This document shows positions 1 to 12,119 of a stretch of DNA of 64,000 bases, piece after piece. The stretch is from NCBI GenBank assembly GCA_037893245.1, contig JBAIAA010000409.1:2824462-2888461 (forward strand), read 5' to 3'. The position numbers and the translations under genes are program-made. Under the pieces are notes generated by a model that searched no databases, was not told where the DNA came from, and saw nothing but the letters and a program-made list of their open reading frames with translations. Source of the stretch: Crossaster papposus (Eukaryota; Echinodermata; Asteroidea; Velatida; Solasteridae). The stretch's first letter is position 1. Every line of letters begins with the position of its first letter.

Positions 1-523
1 GCATTTCACGACATAGAAACTGTTTTATCGTATATACTTTTGCAGCTATAAAAAACTACCAGACAACCGAAATATTGTTAAACTGGTTCTACATACTTAA
101 AACTAATAAAGTGTTGAATCGACATTATAATTCCTGAAAAACCCAAACATTCCGGTAGCAGAATGGCCACCATAAAGGAGGGGGTTCTCTCCGTCTCATG
201 ACTTGCTTCATAATGTACGAACCTTGCTTTCATTTCGTAAACTTGGTAACAAAATATGTCCACTCTTTACACAAACCTGAAACCTTCTATGGACTTTGCC
301 AAGTCCACACAAGGTTTCCCCTCTTGATAAAAGAACGCTAGAGGTAAAACAGGTTATAGGGTTACATAATTATAAACAAATTGAATAGGATTATCCTAGG
401 GTATAACAGTCACAAACGTGGATTGAAAACAACTTTATGGTGTGAGAAATATTAGTATTTGGTGAAACTTGATTGATGGTTCTTAACTGTACGAACACAA
501 AGGACGTCCACACAGTGATAGTA
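1..523. repeat. Diverged fragment of the 9.6-kb unit, left of the first insertion
   Basis: The stretch from about 160 to 523 resembles 24,790-25,150 and the matching parts of copies B and C (34,390-34,740; 43,985-44,320). It shares the runs around 'acgaaccttgct', 'ggttatagggttacata' and 'cagtgatagta', with many substitutions and small indels. No gene is visible: the open frames here are short and not conserved between the paralogues. The fragment shows that the large unit was already dispersed before the near-identical copies B and C formed. It is cut at 523 by an inverted-repeat element. Confidence 0.7.
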
Positions 524-1327
524 GGGACTTTTCGATTTGCACGTTCACACGTGGACTGCGACGTATGCGGTCCCAAGTAGACTGCGACGTATGCGGGCAC
601 GCTGAATGTTGTTATTGCCTTTTCGATTTCACACTACTTGAAGTTGTAGAAATGCTTGTACAGCAACTCATAGTCAAATTATTTTTCACAATTATTTTCT
701 TTATTTTGTATGTGAAGGTTCAGGAAGGATGATCCATTTCGGTGCATAGGACTGTACTCGATAATTATGCTGCAACAAATTGGCGATGCATAAATAAAAT
801 GCGTTCATTTTATGGATTATTCTACAAGAATTTTTATTTAAGGGAAATTACAGACAAGAAAATGTGTTAATTTTAGCGAACTTACGCTTCCACCACTCTC
901 TGCTTGAAGAATCAAGTCAATCGGGTCCATTTTGTAACTTCAAATGTGGTGTTTCTTTCCTGATGTGGTGTTTCGTTTCTACAAAATAGTGATATGCACA
1001 CTATGTCGTCACAGTTTTCCAACGACGGCAAAACAAGGTTGAACGCGTTCGAGAATTCTGCTACGAACGACGAGTTCGTCGATGCGCATGCGCACTGCTT
1101 CACAAATGACCGCATACGTCGCAGTCTACTAGTAAACGTGCAAATCGAAAAGTCCCAGTGATATGCACACTATGTCGTCACAGTTTTCCAACGACGGCAA
1201 AACAAGGTTGAACGCGTTCGAGAATTCTGCTACGAAGGACGAGTTCGTCGATGCGCATGCGCACTGCTTCACAAATGACCGCATACGTCGCAGTCTACTA
1301 TAGTAAACGTGCAAATCGAAAAGTCCC
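524..1327. mobile_element. 804-bp non-autonomous DNA element with about 50-bp terminal inverted repeats
   Basis: The left end (GGGACTTTTCGATTTGCACG at 524) is repeated in reverse complement at the right end (1308-1327), and the match continues inward through the 'ctgcgacgtatgcggtc' region, about 50 bp with a small indel. The 5-bp word TAGTA lies directly outside both ends (519-523 and 1328-1332), as expected for a target-site duplication. The paralogous sequence near 25,140 runs through 'cagtgatagta' without the element. No transposase is encoded, and the superfamily is not identified. Confidence 0.8.
991..1327. repeat. Two tandem 169-bp repeats forming the right end of the 804-bp element
   Basis: Positions 991-1159 and 1160-1327 are near-identical direct repeats, differing by only a few bases (for example 'cgaacgacg' versus 'cgaaggacg'). 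Each copy ends with the terminal motif of the host element, so the right terminus is duplicated in tandem. Both contain the alternating word 'gatgcgcatgcgcactg'. Confidence 0.85.
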
Positions 1328-1336
1328 TAGTATGTA

Positions 1337-1532
1337 TGCTCTTGCACCACATAATGACCGAGGGGCGAGACACAAACGAGAACAAAGGAAACAAAAAACC
1401 TCGGTCGGCGGTATGAATGGAAAAACTCGGTCCTCGATCGACGGGGCAAGCGCAAAGCAATAGGGTTTGGGTATAACATAGGAATAAAGGAAAACACAAT
1501 ATCGATCCTCGATCGTTTCAATGTTCACGACT
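1337..1532 (-). mobile_element. About 195-bp MITE with ACCACATAACGA-type inverted ends (reverse copy)
   Basis: This is the reverse complement of the segment at 31,007-31,205, also present at 21,853-22,052 and 40,584-40,782. Its ends are imperfect inverted repeats: ACCACATAACGAYCGAGG at one side and CCTCGGTCGTTATGTGGT at the other. There is no coding capacity. Presence in two unrelated contexts and opposite orientations indicates a mobile origin; the exact target duplication is not clear. Confidence 0.6.
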
Positions 1533-1859
1533 GCGTGTGGGTGTGTGTGTGGGGGGCATTCACTAAACTGACTAAAGCGAACGACGTGGGGTCCGAAAAT
1601 GTTGGATTTCTATATGCTCTGTGGTGCAGTCGAAGTTGCAGTCTAATTCAATTTCTGGCCACTTTCCTTTTAAATTACTTAATACATGTACATACTACCC
1701 ATTTTCTGGATTTTCTTTTTTTTTGTAATGAAAAATACTTCGCTCAGCAGCCCAAGGAAACCCCCCCCCCCCCCTCCCCCATCTAACTGCTGCTGATATT
1801 GTATGTGACTATTAAATAGATATTTTCGAATTCAGTCACACGTGTTCTACCAACGCATT

Positions 1860-2056
1860 AGACTTGGTGCCAAGTCGGTAATAGCGGTCCACTCGGTATA
1901 TACAGGGGGAGGTTGCGGTTGCCTCGTTCCCAATTTCGAAGTTAGTTAGATCTGTCGCAACTCGGCACGTTACTAGTCTTAAACCAGCCGTGCCGATGAA
2001 TTTCGACTGAAATACACGGATGAAACCCGACTATCTAACGACTTGTCATCAAGTCT
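1860..2056. mobile_element. ~197-bp MITE, MULE-like 10-bp target duplication
   Basis: This segment is present only in the first tandem unit. It is bounded by AGACTTGGTG on the left and CATCAAGTCT on the right, which are imperfect inverted repeats extending through 'caagtcg'. The word ACCAACGCAT stands on both sides (1849-1858 and 2057-2066), while all other units have it once in uninterrupted sequence (for example near 3590). A 10-bp duplication suits Mutator-like elements, but no transposase is present, so the superfamily is inferred only from length. Confidence 0.7.
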
Positions 2057-2833
2057 ACCAACGCATGCACATGATATACACCAAGGTAGACGGCTGAATA
2101 TCAATATTGTTGTTTAGGCTATAAACATGTATAGGCAATGCCATAAAATGTCCGCAGCTTCAAATGTGAACAGCCGTTTTGTTTGTTTGTTGTACCATTT
2201 ACCAAACCATTTACCAAGCGAAAATCCTTGGCCGAGTTCGGGCGATCTGTTCTTGACACGCAAACTCGGTTCTCGCGCTCGAACGGCGGGAACGCGACCC
2301 GTGAACATTGCATTGGAACAAGAACACACACCACCGATCGATCAGAGTTTTGCAAGAACAATTAGTTAAAAACAAAACGCGTCTCTTTCTAGGGATATAA
2401 GTGTACATTTTGGAATGCTGTATTGTAATCGATTGGCATATTTTGAAAGATTTTACTGCAAATATACAATAATAATTATCGACTTTCTTTGGGTCCACTA
2501 TATTCCATATAATATTACTAATAATGTGTATATTCTAAATGTTCATTTTAAATGAAATGAAGCGATTCACAAAATGTTTAATATTTTGTAATATCCCAGT
2601 CACTCACTCGCCCTGTATTATAAATGCGTTTTACTTGCATTTTTTAAGACTACACTCCAGAGTTATGCAGAATTAAGCAAACGTTACATGTATTATTTTT
2701 ATCCAGATCTAACAGGTGACGTGATACAGCTGTTTTAGAATCACATATTTAACAAATCAGTACCAATATTTGTTGTCATGTTTGCATCTATACGACATTG
2801 TTGGCTACACTATACGAAAGCTAGCGCCTGTAC

Positions 2834-2915
2834 GTATGGAGGACGAAAAGTAGACATCTGCTTTTCTGCTATTCTGATAGCTGAAAAGCAAATGTCCACT
2901 TTTTGTCCTCCATAC
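2834..2915. mobile_element. 82-bp hairpin micro-MITE (also at 5929, 7838, 11072, 12989, 14906, 16859)
   Basis: GTATGGAGGAC at the left pairs with GTCCTCCATAC at the right, and the pairing continues with a few mismatches for about 36 bp per arm around a short AT-rich loop. TGTAC stands directly on both sides (2829-2833 and 2916-2920). The paralogous loci at about 26,655, 36,230 and 51,055 read 'gcctgtacgcctatg' with no insertion, giving an empty site with one TGTAC. All seven tandem units contain it, so it was inserted before the array amplified. Confidence 0.8.
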
Positions 2916-3492
2916 TGTACGCCTATGTGTTTAATTAAACTCGCGTGTCAGCCATATTTTACAGTATTATAATGTATTTAAGACAAAGTTCCAACTGTGC
3001 TCTTACCTCGCAAATTGCAATAAACATTTTGCAAGCAGCAAGCCAGTATCACTATGGAGCATTCTTTGGTTGTCCAACACAAATAAAAGGGGTTCCTCCA
3101 GAACATTTTTGTCAAATCGTGATTTAGGTTTACTAAAAAGCGTGACCGCTTCGTTAGGCCTATGTGCGCAAAGATCGTCATGACACCGCCCGCGCAGTAT
3201 AATTTCTTACGCAATCTATTATTGGCCCAGCGGGGTTTAATAAAAATAGTGAGCACATTAACATAATTTACTGTTTTTTAGAATTTTGCGCAGCCACGAG
3301 TACCGTTTCAACGCTGGAAGGTTATAGTAATCGATTCAATCGATTCATTAATCTAGATGCTCTGCGGTGCAATTTAAGTTGATTTTTGGCCACTTTCCTC
3401 TTAAATTAACTAATGCATGTACATACTACACTTTTTCGGAAGTTTATTTTTTGTTGGTAATGAAATATACTTTGGTCAGCAGCCCAAGGCAA

Positions 3493-3519
3493 CCCCCCCC
3501 CCCCCCCCCCCCCCCCCAC
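3493..3519. repeat. Poly-C tract, length-variable between tandem units
   Basis: An uninterrupted C run follows 'cccaaggcaa'. The same position in the other units holds runs of different length (near 6589, 8503, 11,730 and 13,656). The G-rich opposite strand could form quadruplex-like structure. It is also a likely point of sequencing or assembly error. Confidence 0.9.
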
Positions 3520-3888
3520 TAACTGCCACTGATATTTGTATGTGCCTCTGAAATTGATATTTTGGAATCCAGTCACACGTGTTCTACCAACGCATGCACA
3601 TGATCTACACGTAGGTAGACGGCTGAAAATCAATAACTTTTATTGGGCTATAAACATGTATAGGCAATGCCACAAAATGTCCGCGGCTTCAAATGTGAAC
3701 AACCATTTTTGTTATCATTTACCAAACTGACTCCAGCAAAAATCGATGGCCGAGTTCGGGCGGTCTGTTCTTGACACGCGAACTCGGTTCTCGCGCTCGA
3801 ACGTCGGGAACGCGACCCGTGAACAGTGCACTCGGAACCAGAATACACACCACCTGTCAATCAGGGTTTTGCAAGAACAATTAGTTAA

Positions 3889-5454
3889 AGGAATCGTACA
3901 CTCTAAAAACAGATTGGTTGAAAATAACCAATATATTGGTCGATTTCAACCAATCCAGTTGGTAGATATGTGGATAACCAAAATATTGGTTACAATAACC
4001 AATATGACATTGGTTACCTATTTAACCAATCCATATTGGTTATAAAACCAACCAATGCAATGTTGGTTAATTTAACCAATCCACAATGGTAGGACTCCAA
4101 CCAATTTGTATTAGTTACCACGTAACCAATCCATATTGGTTATAGTACTAACCAATACATAATGGTAGGGCTGCAACCAATTCATATTGGTTAACACGCA
4201 ACCAATTGCATTGGTTATAACAAATGCAAAAATACATTATTGGTTAATTCAACCAATTTATAATGGTTAGGCTACAACCAATACTATTGGTTGTTTTTAT
4301 GTATTGGTTCCTACGTGGACAAATTACGTAATTAAATAATACCAATGGAATTAACTTATTACACACTGCAAATACGCATACATACAATAATAACCTATTA
4401 CCTACTGAACACTTACTACAAACTTAGCTACTGCCGTTGTTAGTTTTATAGTTCGCTTTTTTTGTCCACGACGAAGTCACAGCTAGTTTTTTTATGAATA
4501 ATGTCAAAATTTGAATACAAAGGAAATGTAATGTGAATTTTTCACTATGTTTGTACAAAAATCTAAATTCAATCATGGAATCGTTTGAATAATTACATAT
4601 TATGGCCAAAAAAGTGCATTTTGGACTAAATACTACAATTTAACATCGACTATTGTCAAAACAAATGTTCTCACTTCTGATTGGTCAGTTGCTGTATACA
4701 AGCTCAACCAATATGACTGGTTGAAGGCCAACCAATCTATTGGTTATGAATAACCAATAGATTGGTTAATACCTTGGTTTCAAGCTCAACCAATATGACT
4801 GGTTGAAGGACAACCAACATATTGGTTATTAATGACCAATAGATTGGTTGATACCTTAGTTGCAAGCTCAACCAATATAACTGGTTGAAGGACAACCAAT
4901 ATATTAGTTATAAATTACCAATAGATTGGTTGATACCTTCAACCAATATGACTGGTTGACGGACAACCAACGCATTGGTTACGCTTTAACCAACACATTG
5001 GTTAAAAACAACCAATATTGGGTCAACCAATTAGATTGGTTGGTCTTTTAACTAATCTGTTTTTACAGTGTATACGTTTGGTAATTACTCCAAAAATTAA
5101 TGGCAATAAAAACTTACTTGGTAAGAAGTACAGCAGCTTTGGATAGTATAATGCATTTTTATAAACTTTTCACTTCGAAGTACTGCGGTTATGAAAAAAA
5201 AGATATCACTTTTTATTCCCAAAAATTTGAATCTGAGAAGCTTTACTGCAGTGACGTTTCTCAGATTGTGTATTCCAATGGAGACTATTTCTTCCTGCGT
5301 GGACATAACCGCTCCAGAATTTTGGCAATATCTCAAAATCGCTAACACCTTTTGAAATGAAATTTGTACAGGTTAGTTTTATGGTATATATCTTTAACTA
5401 TATAGGATTGAAACAAACGGTGGGTTTCAATTACCAAACGTATATACGATCCCT
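3889..5454. mobile_element. TTAA-site MITE in unit 2, split by the CCAAT-word element
   Basis: The 392-bp element begins AGGAATCGTA and ends TACGATCCCT (inverted ends about 27 bp) between two TTAA words (3885-3888 and 5455-5458). The first tandem unit has the empty site near 2365, with a single TTAA followed by 'aaacaaaacgcg'. TTAA duplication is typical of piggyBac and Kolobok elements. Here the left inverted repeat is interrupted at a TA by the element at 3899-5070. Confidence 0.85.
3899..5070. mobile_element. 1172-bp TA-site element made of palindromic CCAAT/ATTGG words, copy 1
   Basis: The ends are inverted: CACTCTAAAAACAGATT at the left and AATCTGTTTTTACAGTG at the right. They are flanked by TA (3897-3898 and 5071-5072). 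Units without the element read 'aatcgtatacgtttgg' at this spot, so one TA is the empty site, as for Tc1/mariner-type insertions. Both arms (about 3910-4310 and 4690-5060) consist of dozens of AACCAAT/ATTGGTT words in alternating orientation, separated by AT-rich spacers; in the right arm they form a 70-83-bp tandem unit. The centre of about 370 bp lacks the words. No transposase is encoded. Confidence 0.9.
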
Positions 5455-5928
5455 TTAAGAACAAAACGCGTTTCTTTATAGGGATATACGTGTACATTTT
5501 GGAATGCTGTATTGTAATCGATTAGCATATTTTGAAAGATTTTACTGCAATAAAATTATACAATAACAATTATCGACTTTCTTCGAGCCCACTATATTCC
5601 AATAGTATTACTAATAATGTGTACTTTAAATGTTCTTTTTTTAATGAAATGGAGCGATCAACATAAGATTATTGTTCAATATTGTTTTAATATCCGAGTC
5701 ACTCACCCTGTATAATAACTGCGTTTTCCTTGCATTTTTTAAGACTACACTTCAGAGTTATGAAGAATTAAGCAAACGTTACATGTATTATTTTTATCCA
5801 GATCTAACAGGTGAAGTGATACAGCTGTTTTAGAATCACATATTTAACAAATCAGTACCAATATTTGTTGTCATGTTTGCATCTATACGACATTGTTGGC
5901 TACACTATACGAAAGCTAGCGCCTGTAC

Positions 5929-6010
5929 GTATGGAGGACGAAAAGTAGACATCTGCTTTTCTGCTATTCTGATAGCTGAAAAGCAAATGTCCACTTTTTG
6001 TCCTCCATAC
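5929..6010. mobile_element. 82-bp hairpin micro-MITE, unit 2 copy
   Basis: Same hairpin and TGTAC flanks as at 2834-2915, carried along by tandem duplication rather than inserted independently. Confidence 0.75.
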
Positions 6011-6968
6011 TGTACGCCTATGTGTTTAATTAAACTCGCGTGTCAGCCCTATTTTACAGTATTATAATGTATTTAAGACAAAGTTCCAACTGTGCTCTTA
6101 CCTCGCAAATTGCAATAAAAAATTTGCAAGCAGCAAGCCAGTATCACTATGGAGCATTCTTTGGTTGTCCAACACAAATAAAAGGGGTTCCTCCAGAACA
6201 TTTTTGTCAAATCGTGATTTAGGTTTACTAAAAAGCGTGACCGCTTCGTTAGGCCTATGTGCGCAAAGATCGTCATGACACCGCCCGCGCAGTATAATTT
6301 CTTACGCAATCTATTATTAGCCCAGCGGGGTTTAATAAAAATAGTGAGCACATTAACATAATTTACTGTTTTTTAGAATTTTGCGCAGCCACGAGTACCG
6401 TTTCAACGCTGGAAGGTTATAGTAATCGATTCAATCGATTCATTAATCTAGATGCTCTGCGGTGCAATCTAAGTTGATTTCTGGCCACTTTCCTCTTAAA
6501 TTAACTAATGCATGTACATACTACACTTTTTCGGAAGTTTATTTTTTGTTGGTAATGAAATATACTTTGGTCAGCAGCCCAAGGCATCCCCCCCCCCCCT
6601 AACTGCCACTGATATTTGTATGTGACTCTGAAATGGATATTTTGGAATCCAGTCACACGTCTTCTACCAACGCATGCATATGATCTACACGTAGGTAGAC
6701 GGCTGAAAATCAATAACTTTTATTGGGCTATAAACATGTATAGGCAATGCCACAAAATGTCCGCGGCTTCAAATGTGAACTACCATTTTTGTTATCATTT
6801 ACCAAACTGACTCCAGCAAAAATCGATGGCCGAGTTCGGGCGGTCTGTTCTTGACACGCGAACTCGGTTCTCGCGCTCGAACGTCGGGAACGCGACCCGT
6901 GAACAATGCACTCGGAACCAGAATACACACCACCTGTCAATCAGGGTTTTGCAAGAACAATTAGTTAA

Positions 6969-7360
6969 AGGAATCGTATACGTTTGGTAATTACTCCAAA
7001 AATTAATGGCAATAAAAACTTACTTGGTAAGAAGTACAGCAGCTTTGGATAGTATAATGCATTTTTATAAACTTTTCACTTCGAAGTACTGCGGTTATGA
7101 AAAAAAAGATATCACTTTTTATCCCAAAAAATTTGAATCTGAGAAGCTTTACTGCAGTGACGTTTCTCAGATTGTGTATTCCAATGGAGACTATTTCTTC
7201 CTGCGTGGACATAACCGCTCCAGAATTTTGGCAATATCTCAAAATCGCTAACACCTTTTGAAATGAAATTTGTACAGGTTAGTTTTATGGTATATATCTT
7301 TAACTATATAGGATTGAAACAAACGGTGGGTTTCAATTACCAAACGTAGATACGATCCCT
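6969..7360. mobile_element. 392-bp TTAA-site MITE, uninterrupted copy in unit 3
   Basis: AGGAATCGTATACG at the left is mirrored by the right end (one mismatch, 'gtagatacgatccct'), with TTAA at 6965-6968 and 7361-7364. Both strands contain an open frame of about 80 codons (7003-7254 minus, 7006-7251 plus) preserved in all copies. The copies are recent, so this does not prove coding. This copy supplies the empty site for the CCAAT-word element. Confidence 0.88.
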
Positions 7361-8889
7361 TTAAGAACAAAACGCGTTTCTTTATAGGGATATACGTGTA
7401 CATTTTGGAATGCTGTATTGTAATCGATTAGCATATTTTGAAAGATTTTACTGCAATAAAATTATACAATAACAATTATCGACTTTCTTCGAGCCCACTA
7501 TATTCCATATAGTATTACTAATAATGTGTACTTTAAAATATGTTCTTTTTTAATGAAATGGAGCGATCAACATAAGATTATTGTTCAATATTGTTTTAAT
7601 ATCCGAGTCACTCACCCTGTATAATAACTGCGTTTTCCTTGCATTTTTTAAGACTACACTTCAGAGTTATGAAGAATTAAGCAAACGTTACATGTATTAT
7701 TTTTATCCAGATCTAACAGGTGACGTGATACAGCTGTTTTAGAATCACATATTTAACAAATCAGTACCAATATTTGTTGTCATGTTTGCATCTATACGAC
7801 ATTGTTGGCTACACTATACGAAAGCTAGCGCCTGTACGTATGAAGGACGAAAAGTAGACATCTGCTTTTCTGCTATTCTGATAGCTGAAAAGCAAATGTT
7901 CACTTGTTGTCCTCCATACTGTACGCCTATGTGTTTAATTAAACTCGCGTGTCAGCCCTATTTTACAGTATTATAATGTATTTAAGACAAAGTTCCAACT
8001 GTGCTCTTACCTCGCAAATTGCAATAAACATTTTGCAAGCAGCAAGCCAGTATCACTATGGAGCATTCTTTGGTTGTCCAACACAAATAAAAGGGGTTCC
8101 TCCAGAACATTTTTGTCAAATCGTGATTTAGGTTTACTGAAAAGCGTGACCGCTTCGTTAGGCCTATGTGCGCAAAGATCGTCATGACACCGCCCGCGCA
8201 ATATAATTTCTTACGCAATCTATTATTAGCCCAGCGGGGTTTAATAAAAATAATGAGCACATTAACATAATTTACTGTTTTTTAGAATTTTGCGCAGCCA
8301 CGAGTACCGTTTCAACGCTGGAAGGTTATAGTAATCGATTCATGGATCCGAAAATGTTGAATTTCTAGATGCTCTGCGGTGCAATCTAAGTTGATTTCTG
8401 GCCACTTTCCTCTTAAATTAACTAATGCATGTACATACTACACTTTTTCGGAAGTTTATTTTTTGTTGGTAATGAAATATACTTTGGTCAGCAGCCCAAG
8501 GCAACCCCCCCCCCCCCTACTAACTGCCACTGATATTTGTACGTGACTCTGAAATTGATATTTTGGAATCCAGTCACACGTGTTCTACCAACGCATGCAC
8601 ATGATCTACACGTAGGTAGACGGCTGAAAATCAATAACTTTTATTGGGCTATAAACATGTATAGGCAATGCCACAAAATGTCCGCGGCTTCAAATGTGAA
8701 CAACCATTTTTGTTATCATTTACCAAACTGACTCCAGCAAAAATCGATGGCCGAGTTCGGGCGGTCTGTTCTTGACACGCGAACTCGGTTCTCGCGCTCG
8801 AACGTCGGGAACGCGACCCGTGAACAGTGCACTCGGAACCAGAATACACATTACCTGTCAATCAGGGTTTTGCAAGAACAATTAGTTAA

Positions 8890-10597
8890 AGGAATCGTAC
8901 ACTCTAAAAACAGATTGGTTGAAAATAACCAATATATTGGTCGATTTCAACCAATCCAGTTGGTAGATATGTGGATAACCAAAATATTGGTTACAATAAC
9001 CAATATGACATTGGTTACCTATTTAACCAATCCATATTGGTTATAAAACCAACCAATGCAATGTTGGTTAATTTAACCAATCCACAATGGTAGGACTCCA
9101 ACCAATTTGTATTAGTTACCACGTAACCAATCCATATTGGTTATAGTACTAACCAATACATAATGGTAGGGCTGCAACCAATTCATATTGGTTAACACGC
9201 AACCAATTGCATTGGTTATAACAAATGCAAAAATACATTATTGGTTAATTCAACCAATTTATAATGGTTAGGCTACAACCAATACTATTGGTTGTTTTTA
9301 TGTATTGGTTCCTACGTGGACAAATTACGTAATTAAATAATACCAATGGAATTAACTTATTACACACTGCAAATACGCATACATACAATAATAACCTATT
9401 ACCTACTGAACACTTACTACAAACTTAGCTACTGCCGTTGTTAGTTTTATAGTTCGCTTTTTTTGTCCACGACGAAGTCACAGCTAGTTTTTTTATGAAT
9501 AATGTCAAAATTTGAATACAAAGGAAATGTAATGTGAATTTTTCACTATGTTTGTACAAAAATCTAAATTCAATCATGGAATCGTTTGAATAATTACATA
9601 TTATGGCCAAAAAAGTGCATTTTGGACTAAATACTACAATTTAACATCGACTATTGTCAAAACAAATGTTCTCACTTCTGATTGGTCAGTTGCTGTATAC
9701 AAGCTCAACCAATATGACTGGTTGAAGGCCAACCAATCTATTGGTTATGAATAACCAATAGATTGGTTAATACCTTGGTTTCAAGCTCAACCAATATGAC
9801 TGGTTGAAGGACAACCAACATATTGGTTATTAATGACCAATAGATTGGTTGATACCTTAGTTGCAAGCTCAACCAATATAACTGGTTGAAGGACAACCAA
9901 TATATTAGTTATAAATTACCAATAGATTGGTTGATACCTTCAACCAATATGACTGGTTGACGGACAACCAATATATTAGTTATAAATGACCAATAAATTG
10001 GTTGATACCTTCAACCAACATGACTGGTTGAAGGACATCCAACATATTGGTTATAAATTACCAATAGATTGGTTGATACCTTCAACCAATATGACTGGTT
10101 GACGGACAACCAACGCATTGGTTACGCTTTAACCAACACATTGGTTAAAAACAACCAATATTGGGTCAACCAATTAGATTGGTTGGTCTTTTAACTAATC
10201 TGTTTTTACAGTGTATACGTTTGGTAATTACTCCAAAAATTAATGGCAATAAAAACTTACTTGGTAAGAAGTACAGCAGCTTTGGATAGTATAATGCATT
10301 TTTATAAACTTTTCACTTCGAAGTACTGCGGTTATGAAAAAAAAGATATCACTTTTTATTCCCAAAAATTTGAATCTGAGAAGCTTTACTGCAGTGACGT
10401 TTCTCAGATTGTGTATTCCAATGGAGACTATTTCTTCCTGCGTGGACATAACCGCTCCAGAATTTTGGCAATATCTCAAAATCGCTAACACCTTTTGAAA
10501 TGAAATTTGTACAGGTTAGTTTTATGGTATATATCTTTAACTATATAGGATTGAAACAAACGGTGGGTTTCAATTACCAAACGTATATACGATCCCT
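8890..10597. mobile_element. TTAA-site MITE in unit 4, split by the second CCAAT-word element
   Basis: Ends and TTAA flanks (8886-8889 and 10,598-10,601) are as in unit 2. It shares the variant 'tttattcccaaaaatttg' with unit 2 and not with units 3 and 5. Units 2 and 4 are therefore duplicates of one interrupted ancestor. Confidence 0.85.
8900..10213. mobile_element. 1314-bp TA-site CCAAT-word element, copy 2
   Basis: The same insertion as at 3899-5070, virtually identical over most of its length and at the same TA. It is 142 bp longer because the right arm has two extra 'accaatatgactggttg'-type units (about 9955-10,090). The expansion happened after the higher-order duplication, so the word array is actively changing in copy number. 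Confidence 0.9.
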
Positions 10598-12119
10598 TTA
10601 AGAACAAAACGCGTTTCTTTATAGGGATATACGTGTACATTTTGGAATGCTGTATTGTAATCGATTAGCATATTTTGAAAGATTTTACTGCAATAAAATT
10701 ATACAATAACAATTATCGACTTTCTTCGAGCCCACTATATTCCAATAGTATTACTAATAATGTGTACTTTAAATGTTCTTTTTTTAATGAAATGGAGCGA
10801 TCAACATAAGATTATTGTTCAATATTGTTTTAATATCCGAGTCACTCACCCTGTATAATAACTGCGTTTTCCTTGCATTTTTTAAGACTACACTTCAGAG
10901 TTATGAAGAATTAAGCAAACGTTACATGTATTATTTTTATCCAGATCTAACAGGTGACGTGATACAGCTGTTTTAGAATCACATATTTAACAAATCAGTA
11001 CCAATATTTGTTGTCATGTTTGCATCTATACGACATTGTTGGCTACACTATACGAAAGCTAGCGCCTGTACGTATGGAGGACGAAAAGTAGACATCTGCT
11101 TTTCTGCTATTCTGATAGCTGAAAAGCAAATGTCCACTTTTTGTCCTCCATACTGTACGCCTATGTGTTTAATTAAACTCGCGTGTCAGCCCTATTTTAC
11201 AGTATTATAATGTATTTAAGACAAAGTTCCAACTGTGCTCTTACCTCGCAAATTGCAATAAAAAATTTGCAAGCAGCAAGCCAGTATCACTATGGAGCAT
11301 TCTTTGGTTGTCCAACACAAATAAAAGGGGTTCCTCCAGAACATTTTTGTCAAATCGTGATTTAGGTTTACTAAAAAGCGTGACCGCTTCGTTAGGCCCA
11401 TGTGCGCAAAGATCGTCATGACACCGCCCGCGCAGTATAATTTCTTACGCAATCTATTATTAGCCCAGCGGGGTTTAATAAAAATAGTGAGCACATTAAC
11501 ATAATTTACTGTTTTTTAGAATTTTGCGCAGCCACGAGTACCGTTTCAACGCTGGAAGGTTATAGTAATCGATTCAATCGATTCATTAATCTAGATGCTC
11601 TGCGGTGCAATCTAAGTTGATTTCTGGCCACTTTCCTCTTAAATTAACTAATGCATGTACATACTACACTTTTTCGGAAGTTTATTTTTTGTTGGTAATG
11701 AAATATACTTTGGTCAGCAGCCCAAGGCAACCCCCCCCCCCCCCCCCTACTAACTGCCACTGATATTTGTATGTGACTCTGAAATTGATATTTTGGAATC
11801 CAGTCACACGTGTTCTACCAACGCATGCACATGATCTACACGTAGGTAGACGGCTGAAAATCAATAACTTTTATTGGGCTATAAACATGTATAGGCAATG
11901 CCACAAAATGTCCGCGGCTTCAAATGTGAACAACCATTTTTGTTATCATTTACCAAACTGACTCCAGCAAAAATCGATGGCCGAGTTCGGGCGGTCTGTT
12001 CTTGACACGCGAACTCGGTTCTCGCGCTCGAACGTCGGGAACGCGACCCGTGAACAATGCACTCGGAACCAGAATACACACCACCTGTCAATCAGGGTTT
12101 TGCAAGAACAATTAGTTAA

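Noticed and set aside
3899..5070. CRISPR-like regular short repeats in the CCAAT-word region
   Set aside because: The words are palindromic, variably spaced and degenerate, lie between transposon ends, and the DNA is eukaryotic.
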